NCBI GenBank assembly: GCA_004794785.1 | Contig: SJOL01006395.1 | Location: 158,019-222,018, forward strand | Reading direction: 5' to 3' | DNA: 64,000 nucleotides | DNA from: Opisthorchis felineus | Lineage: Eukaryota > Platyhelminthes > Trematoda > Opisthorchiida > Opisthorchiidae | In this document: positions 1 to 12,759 of the stretch, in pieces | How positions within the stretch are numbered: the first letter of the stretch is position 1 | Layout: each line of letters starts with the position of its first letter | Made by a program: the position numbers and the translations under genes | Notes under the pieces: generated by a model | What the model saw: the letters and a program-made list of their open reading frames with translations, nothing else | Told to the model about the DNA's origin: nothing | Databases searched by the model: none

Positions 1-814
1 AGGGCGGCTGCAGCTTTACACGTGAGGGAGTTATCTGCAGACTGCGAAACCGCAGGTTGGTGTGTGATATTTCAAAGCCGATCGGGGAAACTTTTCCGGA
101 TGCGAGTGCAGTAAACCAGGAAGAAGTAGTGGCTTAGGTTTGTACGCGCTCGGGGGTTGCTGAATTGACGGAATTTATAGCGAGTATGTGACTTTACGCT
201 TGACCCAGCCTCTGCTATAAAAGCATTTTGGTACAACAGGCCGTGTAGAAGAGCTAGATTTGGCTAGACATTTCCTATAGAGGGACGTGGGTCGGGCCGA
301 TTTCAACGGTCCACTGATCCAGTAGGAGGTGATGTCCTATGTTTCCGGTGGCACTTTTACTTGTCCTTTGCTGTTGCGTGCAAGGCGTCAATGTTTTCCT
401 GGTTTATTTAGATTTTTACCGATGAAACCTCGTGGGTAACGCTGCTTCAAACTACTGGGTGATGGTGACTCTTTGGACGTATTCCTAGTTCAGATGAGCT
501 TCAGAATGTCTCTCCATTTAACTGGGTCATTTCTTCGACAATTCGGTATCTGCCCCGCGTACGGTTTCTGTCAATAGGCAGGTCACAGATCAATGGTTCT
601 TTTTAATGAATCGATGTGGTCAGTCTTGAAATTCATCCGAGCCCCGGTCAGTCAGAGAAATGGAAAACCATTCAGCAAAAAGAATTAAACTTACAAACGG
701 CCGGCCATATTCAGGAGCCACGCCATTGTAATGAAATCCTAAAAACAGGGACGGCACTGCTCCGCGCCCACAGACCGATGCACCACGATGCATCGCTCTA
801 ATGATGCCACCCTA
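1..814. other. No gene recognised
   Basis: I see no coding region, RNA gene or repeat shared with the rest of the window. A 61-codon open frame at 616-801 has no recognisable motif and is of chance length. Confidence 0.5.
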
Positions 815-998
815 GTTAATAATAATACTAATGACGTTCCCAACTTGTGGGTGGCATGTCGTCAGGCATGATCATAAGTTTACAGTCAGAATAAAAGCAT
901 GACTGGCGGGGATTGTGGGTACAGGGGATTTTGGGAAAGGGGACAGCGTCATAGGCGGTGAGCAGTATCCGATGTAGGCGTGGTCACCACTAAACCGG
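815..998 (-). mobile_element. Short retroposon copy with TTA-repeat tail (copy A)
   Basis: Read on the minus strand, this 185-bp block ends with the sequence complementary to GTTCCCAACTTGTGGGTGGCA followed by TTA-type repeats. It closely matches 13718-13900 over its whole length, including the GCATGACTGGCGGGGATTG and GACAGCGTCATAGGCGG segments. Shorter relatives lie at 16985-17085 and 21160-21315 on the plus strand. A shared body with a 3' microsatellite tail indicates a non-LTR retroposon (SINE, or the 3' end of a LINE). No protein and no clear pol III boxes are visible. Confidence 0.7.
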
Positions 999-3900
999 TA
1001 GCGAATGGCTCTCAGTCAAAGTCGCCAGATCAGTGAACAGAACAACCGTCATCCATTCGGTCTGAGCTATCTGAGCTACTAACATTCCTCTCCATAACAA
1101 ATATGGCAACTTAGTTTCCCTTTCAGAACCGGTCCATTGCGAGTTGTATAGCACTGCTGCCAATCCTCTACCCAACTGTGCCCTTGCTACTAACGGTCCA
1201 CATCCTATCCAGACTTCCAAATTCTCACTTACAGTAGCGCCAAATTTATAGCTGATCCAGATGGACAACTGTAAATGAGTCTCTCACTGGTCTGTCTTCA
1301 ATCACCTTCTAAGCTGCTTGAAGAACCAGAAGATTCGCAGGACTTGTCTGACGGCTCATTGAGTTGATATGCTAGAAAACGCTCTTGAAACGTTGTTAGA
1401 TCACTAAATTATCTGCGAGAAGGGGGCTTTTGTCGCAATCCACACGGAGAAGTTACCTCCATTAACGCTGACTCGTATGTTAGATTTAAAAACGTCATCA
1501 TATGATGTTTTTCGTTTTGTGCAAAGATCCTGCACAGACCGCCATGACGTTCTTTTATCCACAATCACTCCAACACCAACGTCTGAAGGTGATCAAAGCT
1601 GCAACTTTAGAGGAAGAATCTACTCGTCAGCCGTTCACCACTCGCCCATTTTACTTCGGCGGTAGGTCAAAATACCGTTAGTCATGTGGCGGACTGGCAC
1701 GGGTTCCCATATTTTCGGACCTCCCAAATTTCAAATAGGAGAAAATGGGATCGAAATTCGCTCTGCCGAAAGCTGCATCAGTCCCACTGATCTCAGTGGC
1801 CCGAACTCAAATCTCAGAATGTGGTTCCATCTTCTTTAGCTCTCTCACAAACAACAAAACTTCTGTCCCATTCCCATCTCAAACCACCAAGCCTCTCATG
1901 TAATGGCACAGAGCTTGTCCCCACTCCAGAAGATCGACTCAGCTCCCAAACTCTAAAACCCTATCTTCCATGTTTTTCCGTTCATCACAACGAAGAACCT
2001 AAGCAACAATCGCACAATCAAATTGTCGCGCTCCCACAGTGACCAAAACAAGCTGAACTCCCGGTCCTATGATCAAAAGCACTCGCTTGTCCAGTCCAGC
2101 TGAGCAAGAAGCCAACATATGGTCTTCTGGTGGCCCCTATCACTCGTTCAGATCCTGTCAGCTCGAAATTCCAGCACCACGACTGACACTTTTACCTACC
2201 TTGGGACTCAGTTATTCACCTCCGCCTACTGCACATAATTGCTCTCCCTCTTTATCAGCCCTACTCACAAACTTGAGACCCAACTTCATATTTCCTTCAC
2301 TGCCTCACCAACTCTCCCTTATAGAATCACCTGCAAAACGGTTCCTTGCTTTCAAATGTAACCTTTCACTTCACTTGCTCCCACGCTATGCCCCACTGAG
2401 TGCCGTCTCAACCGCGCACTTATACTTCCACTGTGGACCAACCAGACTTGTCTACAGAAGAAACAGCGCTCAAGTGCTTCTACGCAAGTTGTCAGCGTGA
2501 ATAATAATTTCCCGAGCTGCGAAGGTTATTTTCACTGCCATCATTAACCTGATAATACTCGCTGAATCCTGGATTAATCCAGAAGAGTGGATAAAGCAGC
2601 AGCCAAAATTGCACTCCCCGAGCTCAAACGTCGCCCAGCACCTTAACCTTAATGCCACATGCAATCTGATCAGGTCAAGTGCTCCAATGTGTTAGAGTCC
2701 CATGTAGCCATTTTCTTGTCGACCACGTGCCGGGATACCAAGTAAGCATCCAAGCATATCACTCCGGAAATCCCCATTCCAGTCACGATAATCCTTACGG
2801 GAATCGGACCTCGCATGTTGCCATTTTGGCCCTGTCTCGTACCTGACTGTTCAAAAGAATGCTGAAGTTGTCACGTTATTCTCAAATCCTTGGCACCGAT
2901 TGTTGTTCAACCACTCGAAACCTCGGGCTCGATTACTGTTCCTATTCTTGGCACCCTGATTCGTGTCCTAGAGTCATACAAACCTACCCATCGGCTTGAG
3001 CACCCAAACCCCCTTCTCATAAATTTCAACTCCTCCTTGGCCTCTACCCCCTGACCACCATGACTACATGGACCGCACCAACAAGATCCATTAATGAACC
3101 TAAATATGAAGACCCTTTCAACCCCGACTTGAGGCTGCGCTCAATGGTGACATCGGTTGTTCTTGCTCCAGACTACTTGACCTAATAACATATCGTATAT
3201 TTCTCCCCCATAAAAATATTACCTCGCAGTCAAACATCTGCTGCAAACGCCTGGTATTTTAACACCCTTCCCCACACTAAACCTCGAGTTCTAACTGCTA
3301 ATCCTCCGTATACAAACCAAACTGTCCGCGAACCTCTGCATAAGTGCACATCATCTTCTCAAACTATGGACATCGAAGATTTTAGCACTCAATCGCGCGC
3401 CTTCCATTACCCAATTTCTTAACCCCAATCACGTGTCGTCTCCCCTGCCACCCTATCCTGTTTGACAGAGCTCTTTTTGAAAGTGTATCTTCCTTCACAT
3501 ACGCCGACTCTTCAAAAGCCGCCCGTTGCTCCACTGCCTCAATCTTTGACCGTGCATTTTATCTGCTGCCCGAAGCTTCCTTTTCTGCGACTGCCAGCGC
3601 AGGGGTTTCCTGCATACCGCCTATTCCGGTAGCTACTCCTTGCAGTGGGATTTTCTACAGCAATACCTCCTCTATTGCTTGATACTCTGATTTTTCATTT
3701 AGTGCCTCCTACCCCTACCTCCTCCTGGTAGCTAGGCCCGGCTATTTCCGCGCGTTACTCATCAACTTGCCTTCCTGCTTCCAGCCCTAATTTACTTAAC
3801 ATGTCTGGCTTAGGATAGGACAAACAACAAAATCGAGACACCTGGACCTAAGGGATTGGTGGGTCACACTGGGGACTGTGCATCACCGAGGATGTTACTT

Positions 3901-5324
3901 ACGGAGATGAAAAGAGGGACAGACGACCCTGTCCTGATAGAAGGATATGCATTCAAACAAGGGAACTTAACCCAGTTGACGGCCAGCGCCGTCTGAACCT
4001 ACGATGGTGCGCACCAAACTTTTGTATGCTAAACTCCAACGACGAGCGCTCAGAAAGTTTTCCAAGCGAGTGGATGTGGAACTCAGACAGAAATCTACGT
4101 GCGTGGAGGACCAAGTATGGAAAAGACTTGCGGATGCTTCCATGGATGCAGCTAATAAAAGGTAGACCCAAATAGAAATCCATTTGCTCCAGGCAATCAA
4201 TAAAAAGTACTGACGAGGTCGGAAACCCAGTGGAAAATTATGACGCCTGATCATGAAAAGGTGTTTGGCAACTGCGGGCAACTTGCGCCGTTACCTCGGT
4301 GTACTCCAACCAGCCTGGCATAATCAGACAAACTGATTGTTCTGCACCTGTTTTACCATGCCAGCATTGTACTGACAAATATAAGCGCAGAAAACGTACT
4401 GTCGCAGCTCAGTACTCTGTCTGAAACTTTCATGCATGCGTTCTCGTCAAAAGAACCGCAAAAGGTAAACAAGATGTATCAAGCACAAAAGCCAGATCAA
4501 AAACACATATACAGCGCGTCGTATAAAATGTGCATGAGACAAAAACATTCTAGAAGTTCTGCCGCCTTCTGCACGCGCCACTGTCAACCGGCATTCAGCG
4601 GCTACTGGATCATGGTTGGCCATTGGGACCATGCTTTCGGTTGATTGGAGTTCGGTATAATGCTGTACGGGCCAGCGTTCTATCACGCGCAGAATTGGCT
4701 TCTTGGTCATTGCAGTGCTTGACTGGTAGCGGTAAAGCCGTATCGGCGCAGGATTCTGCCTAACACTAAACCAATCTCTTTCTTCCAGTCCAGCAAAGCA
4801 ACTTTACTTTCTTTGACTGATTAAAAGACCTTCTCTCACCTACTCGGGTGTGCCAGACTTTAATTGTTTTGTGTCCGTGAACTCCAGGCTGTTGAGTGCC
4901 TCTCCCTCAAATGAGATACAGGTGATCTCACCCTATCGTTTCCTCCTTCTAATTTCTCCCCATCAGCTGGTTCGAAACATTTGTTTGAGCGACTTTACCT
5001 CGTGGTTTATCCAAGTGAAACTATGACTAGATCAAGAGCACCTGCGAATCTGCATTTACCCATTATCCTTGAGTCCATTCTTTCTGCTAGCTACAGAAAC
5101 ACATTATGTATCCATCCGCCTCAAAACGATGTCCACCTTTGAACTGATAAAGATGAAGCGCAGCATGCTCAAAGAACGGGAGATCCTGGATGCGGCGGAT
5201 ACTACCTCATCGGCCGGGTAGGTGGACGGATGGAACAGCGGAGGTGAATTGAGAGGCGAACTGGGAGGCAGGCAGATATTAGACGGCGAGTGAAAACAGT
5301 GACAAGATCGGCAAACAGGGCGCA
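999..5324. other. No gene recognised; pyrimidine-rich stretch
   Basis: No coding region is supported. About 1810-3760 is markedly C/T-rich on the plus strand, which explains the 143-codon frame at 2069-2500: its translation is rich in S, P, L and T and has no domain. I found no repeat partner that I could align with confidence. Confidence 0.45.
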
Positions 5325-5386
5325 AGTTGCCTGTAGGTACGAACTTTCTGAATGCACCCGGAAGATTTAAACACCTACAGGCAACT
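5325..5386. repeat. Perfect 14-bp inverted repeat (hairpin)
   Basis: AGTTGCCTGTAGGT at 5325-5338 is exactly complementary to ACCTACAGGCAACT at 5373-5386, with a 34-nt loop. It could be the terminal inverted repeats of a tiny MITE-like element or a folding signal. No second copy was noticed in the window. Confidence 0.75.
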
Positions 5387-8300
5387 AGGGTGAACCTGCT
5401 GCTTCAAAGAATATATACTGAGATGCAGGAGTGGAGCGTTTTTCCCACTGCGCTTATGGTGGCTTAAAACGCAAAAGGCGCATTGCTGAGAAGGATAAAT
5501 TGCCGAAAATGATGGTCTTAGGGCAGAAATTTACCCTACTTGTTGTTGTTCATGACCTAAAGGGAAAAGTCATTGGGATCAGAAGATTACGAAATGCCCT
5601 AGTAGCCTTGTTTGGAGGGAGGGAGTGCTTTGCTACAGGCTGTCACAACCTGTAAGAATCCCCGCATACGCCTTACGCAGAGTTATTATTTTCAACCACC
5701 CTTAGAAAAATTCCGGTAACAATGATCACATAAAAGCAATTCCACATTCACATTTCGCGGCATTTGTCAGAGATATTTCAAGAAACAGGGATGAGCGTTA
5801 GTAACAGACAGACGACGGTGGTATATTTTTGTGGTTTCGTCCTGATGCAGACGGTTAAACCCCAGGCACAGAGTGGAAGCACGCTTGCCACTGAAGGTGT
5901 GGTGGACATGCTTTAACAGCTCATTGGGACGATCCTTAACGCCGGGAGCATTCAAGCACTAAGCATTTTTGATACCTGGGTGGGTGCTACTAGATCTGCA
6001 AGATGGCAAGCATAAAGCAGTAGTACGCACAAGCCACGCAGTAGCACACTCCAACCCCATTGTGGAGCAGTCAGACCAATAAAGCGGACAGATAAAACTA
6101 TGCAAAAGAACAGTTAATAAGGGCTGATTGATGAAATTGAATAAGTCGGTGAATACCAGCGGGTTTTGGTCGTGCCATAATAATCCGGTAAAAATATTTG
6201 GATCGTGGTTGATTTCTGCAAAATTAACGGCAGTAAGGTAACCCACACACTCTTTTCAGGCTGGAGTTTACAACCACATTGTGTCCACGCCCGGATGAGC
6301 GCACCATTTGCAATGACTTTGGTACATAAGTGTGTAGAAGCGCAAAAGTATAAAAAGAGCAATAGTTTCAGTAGTTAAAACGTTGTCAGGTGATCTCTAT
6401 TGTCGGTTGGGTGTGGTACTTTGGTGGAATAGCACTGAAGTTAACGAAGAGCGCTGGAAAGGCGGTTGACCTAAAATCAATGCATGAGTCGTTTAGACGA
6501 TAATGTACAAAACAAATGTAGAAGAAGCGGAAACCATATGGCGAGAAAGGACGGAAAAGCTATGAAGCTACATCCCCCTTGCATCCATACTGTGACGTTT
6601 GAAAATAACAGCAGGAACCAGCGCTTGGAAACTTCCAAGACGGCGTTTGAGTGGTGCGGGGATATTCAGCACATGTGCACCCGTCGGTGGGCTAGATTGT
6701 TCAAATTCATTATGGTAGGCCTACGGAGCCAGTGGTCTTAGTCCGTATTTTTTATATTTCAGGCCTTTTTCAACGAGAGTCCTAGGAAAATGGCTTTCTG
6801 GGAGACTTCCATAAACCAACGGTGGCAAATTACTGCCCTGCATACTGCAGTAGGAGCATAAATTTCCCAAACGTTAGCGGTAGCGTCAGTAGAAACATGA
6901 CGTCACCAAAAACACCGAGAAAGAAAGGGAAAAGAAGGGAAAAGATTCTGGCATTCTGGCACAGATGGATACATCCCACGAGCAGTGGACTATCTAGTCA
7001 AACAGCCAATGTCCACCGGAAATTACGCATGGCCCGGGCCGTATCACTAGCATAAACGCGCAACCCGAGAGCAATTTGCCTTTAAGAAGGAATTGTTCGG
7101 AAAAGACAATGTGTCCGAAAAGGCTAGTCATAAACAGCAAAAGTAAAATTGGCGTGAACACTCAGGACAACGCTGCTAGTTATTGGGAACTGAATTATGT
7201 ACAGACCACTGCTTAAATAACCTGTTGAGCTTGACGGGTATAAGAAGAATCAGTTCTTGCAACTCCAGTGTTCGTAAGATTGCAAAAAATGGCGTTGAAG
7301 CAAAAGTGGTCAAATGTTCCAGAGAAGTTGAAGTAGCTAGACGTCTTCCAGCGTGCGGGACTGACAAACCGTTGTAAAAGCACACCCGATTGGAGTCGAA
7401 ATGCTGGAGTACAAGAAGGTCAAATTGGTCCCCATGTGAGTTTTCGTCTTAATGTGTATCTGTTAGTGCATTAAGTGTCATGAAATTAACTTAATTATTA
7501 GGTGACAAGCACTAACAAAGTCTATGTTCTGTGAAAAGGATGAATACAATATTTAAATACACATCCATAAAAGAAATAACGTCAGAAGTAAATAGTTCAT
7601 AACAGGGTGATTTACCTTTTTGTGCACAAGTTGTGATAATTCCTTAAATTTGTCCGGAAGCAGGTGCGGTTTTCCTTTACCGTTCCAGCTGCTACAGGTT
7701 TTCCCTGGCTTGTCCATGGGCCGCGTGACGTGGTTGCTTCGAGCATCAACACGTGTAGACTGCGTTGTATCTTCTTATATGTAGAAAGGTTTGAGGTATT
7801 CGAAACCACCTAGAATGGTTCCGATGCGACCTGAGAGGTGCTGGGTTATCGTCCGTCAAGACTGCAAGTGAGGCGGGATTTTGTCGCATGATTCATGTGT
7901 TTATGGAACAGACAAAACGGGTGATCCAGTGAGCACAATAATGAGTCTGTTTTTTGACCCGGCCTTTTATGTACTAGCTTCACTGTGTTGGGCCTACAAC
8001 CGTCTCCATCAACACTGAAGCCGGTTCTAAGCCAGTCGGACCCCCTCCCGCTTCTACTAGTGCTGTAGTTGACAGGCTGTCCCCAGATTTCCAATATTCC
8101 GTCAACGATCCTTTAAGTTCGCTTTACTATGACGCTGACTCATACCCTTGTGCCACACGAACCTGCCTGTTGACTTCAAGCATTGCATCACTTGCCCTGC
8201 GATTCTACCTCTGGGCACCTATTATGTCATCTCTGACCTCCATCACTCCAACAAGACCATATGCTGGTGTAACAGAAGCAGTATTTCATTATGCCTGAAA

Positions 8301-8564
8301 TGAGACTGCAGATGAAGATGAGGGCGTAGAAAACCTGACATACTGACACTCCGTGTTTCCCGAACAAAGCGCTTCCTCGGGCTCAAACGTCTACTGTAAT
8401 AGCCTCATATTTTACCGCCACTCCCACGCTTACTCTCCGAATTCTTACTCCTAACTTTTCGTCTTCATGCCCAGCCATAACCCAAATTCTATGCAAAAAC
8501 CTATGTCGTCCCACGAAATTTGCATCCCAGGCTCTTGGCAGGATCGCTAACATGCAGCTACCGC
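5387..8564. other. No gene recognised
   Basis: Only short open frames without motifs or plausible splice-flanked exons occur here. The end of the region borders the 5' LTR of the Ty3/Gypsy element. Confidence 0.45.
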
Positions 8565-8885
8565 TGTAATGGTAGATAATACTGATGCGGCATGCGAGTA
8601 GTATGTGCGTTCTCGTAACTCCGCCTTGATCTAACAGAAGATGGGATTTATTACGGAATAGGTGGAACTACTTTTCGGTTTTCGCTTACAATTCTGTGAT
8701 AGTCAATGAATATCCAGGAGAATTCAAGAAGGCGTGTTCAAGAAGAATATCTTCAAGAAAAAGATATTCGGTTTTTAAAAACAACGTGCCAATGAGAGTT
8801 TGGCTTTCCTGTCCAACAGTCTGTAACTGTTTAGTTGGCGTTTTTCTAATAAACGACTCTGAGGCGAAGGGCTTTCCTCCCCACA
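8565..8885 (+). repeat. 5' LTR of the Ty3/Gypsy element
   Basis: This is a near-identical direct repeat of 12760-13069. It starts TGTAATGGTAGATAATACTG and ends in CCCCACA. It carries an AATAAA polyadenylation signal at 8848-8853. It has about 11 bases more than the 3' LTR around the AAGAATATCTTCAAGAAAAAG stretch. Confidence 0.93.
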
Positions 8886-8905
8886 TTTGGTGCCGTCGCC
8901 AGGAT
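8886..8905 (+). other. Candidate primer-binding site
   Basis: Directly after the LTR the sequence reads TTTGGTGCCGTCGCCAGGAT. A TGG two bases inside the LTR border is where the CCA 3' end of a tRNA would pair in this family. I cannot assign the priming tRNA from the sequence alone. Confidence 0.55.
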
Positions 8906-8909
8906 AAGG

Positions 8910-9965
8910 TTGAAGATCCCGTGGCCACAACTTTCTGAGTATTGGAATGTGCGGGCATTCCTGGAGGACCTCGAGGATGTTGCGGAGGCTACCGCACTGG
9001 AGACCGGCAGGGGTAAGTTGGCGGCACTGAAGACCCACCTCAGAGGCCGGGCGAAGGCGGCCCTGAATGCGGCCAGAAGGGGCCCTCGGAAGATGGACTG
9101 GGCCGCCACGAAAGAAGCTCTTGCCGCGGAGCTCAACACGTCAGCCGATTGCCAGGAGGCTATGAGGTGGTTCAAGACGGTCAGCGTGGGACCTGGATGT
9201 GACCCGACGGAATTCTTCGCCAGCCTGCAGCAGTCGTTGGATTCGGCCTTGCCGGGACTGGACGGAGTTAGGCGCCAGGAGTTGCTGTCCGACCAGTTCG
9301 TCGAAGGTGTGCAGCCTGCGCTTTGTGTCCAGTTGCGGTTGGCAAGTGCAACTGGCCAGTTGAGTGTGGAGCACCTGGTGCATCTGGCACGGGAATTGGC
9401 CGAGGCGCCACTGGCCACGTTGCAGTCACAGGAGAACAGGGATGAGTCAACAGTGGAGGACCTGAAGAACGAAGTGGACCAACTTGCTGGACAGCTTGCA
9501 GCAATCAAGACGGAATCACGGAGGCACGCACGAACGACCCGATGCTACAGGTGTGGCATGCATGGCCACTGGAAGAATCAGTGTCGGCGTACCCAACCAC
9601 CTGTGAATAATAAAATTTCGAATTACTCCTCTTTTCCCGGGTGGGTTGCGGTTAGTGCAGTCACACAGGCTACTATACAGGCCGTTGTCGAGATAGACGA
9701 GAAGGAGCTGTGTCTCCCTGACACAGGAGCAGGGGTATCGCTGAGACGGAGAAAGAACGAGGATGTATGCAAACCGCGCGCGCTAGCCGTAAGAGCACTG
9801 GGTGGATACCAACTGAAAATTGACGGAATGTTAATGTACACATTGCGCCTAGCTCCGTGCAGCACGAGTTCCTTATCAGCGCAGACATTGAGCGGACAAT
9901 CTTGGGAGCCGATTTTTTCAAGGGCACAGAATCCGTGGTTTACATCAAGCGCGGAAAACTGGTGA
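8910..9965 (+). pseudogene. Gag and start of protease (Ty3/Gypsy)
   Basis: About 352 codons are open. There is no ATG at the front: the frame begins at a TTG, and the first Met is about 60 codons in, so the original start is lost or non-AUG. The first 200 residues are a helical, Ala/Leu/Glu-rich capsid-like region, which forms the particle shell in this family. At 9543-9584 there is a CCHC zinc knuckle (C-x2-C-x4-H-x4-C, CYRCGMHGHWKNQC) for nucleic-acid binding. At 9714-9731 the aspartic protease motif LPDTGA appears, with the catalytic Asp codon at 9720. The frame then runs out before the protease is complete, and the homologous reading continues in another frame (9857-10216). Antisense open frames over this region are shadows of its GC-rich codons. 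Confidence 0.88.
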
Positions 9966-10914
9966 CAAAGTATGGCGCAGTCAAGCTTCAAGGTTACCCA
10001 AGCACCGCCGTGAACGAGCTGCATGTCCGAAAGCTTCCGTCCTGTAACGTGCGGTCTGTACAATCCGTGGTCGAGGAATACTCCGAATTGTTCACAGGCA
10101 AAGAAGATCCATTTGCCTTCTGCTCGTTGAGTGAACACGAAATTCCGCTCTCGGCTGAATGCTTTCAACCTTACGGACCGTCTGCTGCCACTTCATCTAC
10201 GGGAGGAGGTCCCTAAGCAAGATCAATAGCTGTTGAAAAATAGCATAATTGAGGAGGCCAACAGTGCGTACAACTCCTCGGTTGAGCTTGTAAAGAAGGC
10301 AAACGGAAAGTACCGGTTTTGCGTGGATTTTGTGTGAACTGACCGTACATCGGGTTGTAGCTGTCTCTGCTGTTGCGGATATTTTCGATTCCCTCCAGCA
10401 TTCCCGATATTTCACAGTGTTCGACTTGCGTTTCGGATACTGGCAACTATCTATCAGGGCGGAGGACTGGGAGAAAACGGCGTTCACCTTTGGGGACGCC
10501 TAATATCAATGTAAACGGATGTCGTTTGTTTTGTCGGGAGCACTATTCACATTCAGGCGCTTGATGCTTCGTTTAACGGGGGGTCTACAGAATGTTGCCG
10601 TGTACGGGGATGATATCGTTGTGTACAGCAATTCGGAACCAGAGCACGCAGTTCATTTGAAGGCCGTATTGAAGCGTATCCGGGAGGCGGGCCTGCGGAT
10701 AAATGAAGCCAAGACAAAGCTCGCTCGGAGTTCAGTGACACTGCTGGGGCATAAAGTGGGTCATGGAGAGGCTAGCCCACTGCCAGAAAAACTGACAAAG
10801 ATCGAGGACTCTGCTGTTCCCAATTCCAAGCGATCCCTACGGCAGTTTTTTGGACGAGAAGCATACTACAGCCGGTTCGTCTAGGATTTCAGCACGATTG
10901 CTCCACTGTACGAC
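9966..10914 (+). pseudogene. Reverse transcriptase region, frameshifted (Ty3/Gypsy)
   Basis: The RT domain is spread over at least two frames. The N-terminal part lies in the frame of 9857-10216, the middle (10217-10518) is broken by shifts and stops, and the palm/thumb part is open at 10519-10884. The catalytic box reads YGDD at 10603-10614, where most Ty3/Gypsy elements have YVDD or YIDD. The connection sequence SLRQFFGREAYYSRF follows the usual pattern, where family members have FLG...YYR.F. A TAG at 10882-10884 separates it from the RNase H frame, which continues in the same register. It cannot encode a working enzyme as it stands. Confidence 0.88.
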
Positions 10915-12204
10915 TTGCTTGGGCAAAATCGGAAGTTCGAATGGACCAGGGAAACACACGGGGCTTTCGAACGTGTCAAATCGCGGATGCTGGATCAGCA
11001 ACTGACCCTCAAACTGCCCAGGGTTGGAGAGATGTTTACTGTTGCAACGGACGCTAGCGACCGCGGTATCGGCGCTGTCCTGAAGCAGAGGCATGGAGTT
11101 ATCGAATATGTCAGTCGTGCCCTAACCAACGCTGAGCAGAAGTACTCGACTATTGAGAAAGAATGTTTAGCGATCGTCTGGGCCCTGGATAGGTGGACGC
11201 CATACCTGCTTGAACAAATATTTCATGTCGAGACCGATCACAAACCCCTTGAGTGGATCAGGACCACCAGTGATCCTCGCGGAAAGCTCGCGCGCTGGGC
11301 ACTCCGGTCGCAAGAGTACAACTTCACGATACGGCACGTGCCAGGAAAAGAGAAGCACCTGGCCGAATGGCTGTCAAGACCAGAGGCTGAAGATGAGGCC
11401 CCCAGGATTGTGATTGGTGCCAATAGAGTCGTCGGTGAACTGGATCCCTGGAGGTTGGTGCAAATCCAACGGCTGGATCCTGTGTTATGGAAGGTTGCAG
11501 CCTCCTTGTTGGATGGAAGGAATATTGAGAACGGGGACGGAGACAAGGAATTGCAAATGTTCCAGAGTCACTTTGATAGATTGAATCTGAGTGAGGCTGG
11601 CATAATTTCCTGGAATGACACCGATTCTGATGTTGTGCTGCCCGTAATACCTCGCGTCTTGAGAAGGAAGCTGATCGTCGAATGCCACGAAATGGCACAC
11701 ACAGGGTGCACCAAGACATACGACTTACTTCGGCAGAGGGCCTACTGGCCCGGGATGAGAAGTGAGGTGATGGATTATGTGGTGTCCTGTAAGCGGTGCC
11801 AACTGATGAAAGGGGATACGACAGGAGTAACCAATCCCATGGAACCCATTCCTGTATCAGAAATCGGCGAGTTATGGTCTGTGGACGTCATGGGCCCGTT
11901 TCCGGTGACAACCAGTGGAAATCAGTATATCGTGGTGATGATAGAACACCTGTCGCGGTGGGTCGAGGCGGCAGCCGTGCCAAATCAACGGGTGACGACA
12001 ATCAGCGAAGTGGTAATGCGTCACATCGTGGCCAACCACGGGGTGCCAAAAATGATTCTAACGGATCAAGGGCCTTGCTTCGAGGGCGAAATGTTTAGGG
12101 GTTGCTTACAGAAGCTGGGCATCAGACGGCTAAGGATGGCACCCTACCACCCGCAAGCAAATGGTCGTACAGAACGCAATAACCGACGATCAAGGAGTGA
12201 CTAG
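10915..12204 (+). pseudogene. RNase H and integrase (Ty3/Gypsy)
   Basis: A 429-codon open frame. RNase H begins near 11044 with ATDASDRGIGAVL, continues with an EYVSRAL...EKECLAIVWA block, and carries a TDHKPLEW box. Integrase follows with an HHCC zinc domain: two His in CHEMAHTGC near 11680-11706, then CKRC near 11790. The DDE core has Asp codons at 11884 (VDVMGP) and 12064 (LTDQG) and a Glu at 12172 (GRTERNN). The last two have 35 residues between them, the DD35E spacing of retroviral-type integrases. It is the best-preserved part of the element. The ATG at its head is internal to the ancestral Pol, so it is not an independent gene. Confidence 0.92.
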
Positions 12205-12654
12205 CGGCCCAATGAGGTGATTGGGGAGCGAAACTGCCGATATTGTTACTCGCTCATCGGGCTTCCATACAGCCAACCACAGGCAAGCCCCTGTTCATGC
12301 TTATGTACGGTCGACATCCGCGCCTTTCGATTGATCAGGAAATTGGGTTGTGGCCGGAAACACTTGTCTCCAGAAGAGCTGATGGAGGAAAGGAGGAAAG
12401 CTCAAGAAAACTTGTCCGCCGTTCAGGAAGGGACTAGACAGAAAAAGGCAGGTACTAAGGCACGACCATTCCCCATAGTCGCGAAGGTCAAGTGGAAGGA
12501 TACTCAGAATCCTGGAAGGAGTGGACTGGGGTCGCGGAAGCTGGGTAGTCGATGGCAAGGTCCGTTTTTCGTTACCGACCGCCCGGGGAACGTCTGTACA
12601 ATTCAAGACGGTCGGGGATCGAAAAGAGTAAATGGGACTCAGCTTCGGAGGTGA
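12205..12654 (+). pseudogene. Integrase C-terminal region, frameshifted
   Basis: Homology continues after the stop at 12204 in two overlapping frames. One (12243-12437) has the post-core MYGRHPRL segment. The other (12217-12654) has the basic C-terminal part with the RWQGPFFV motif typical of the SH3-like integrase tail. No chromodomain is visible. Confidence 0.75.
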
Positions 12655-12745
12655 CATGATACACCCGAAGAGCTGCTGAGCAGACCAGCTGCCGGAGCCG
12701 ACCTAGCAGATGTAAATGGAAATCGGTGGCATGCAAGCGACCTTT

Positions 12746-12757
12746 AAAGGGGGAAGG
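12746..12757 (+). other. Polypurine tract
   Basis: AAAGGGGGAAGG lies immediately upstream of the 3' LTR, where the plus-strand primer of LTR retrotransposons is generated. Two bases (TG) lie between it and the TGTAAC that aligns with the 5' LTR start. Confidence 0.8.
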
Positions 12758-12759
12758 TG

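Noticed and set aside
2069..2500. 143-codon open frame
   Set aside because: Explained by the C/T-rich strand, which avoids stop codons; residues are mostly S, L, P and T with no motif.
8846..9508. 220-codon open frame antisense to Gag
   Set aside because: Shadow of the GC-rich Gag codons; Ser/Ala-rich without a domain.
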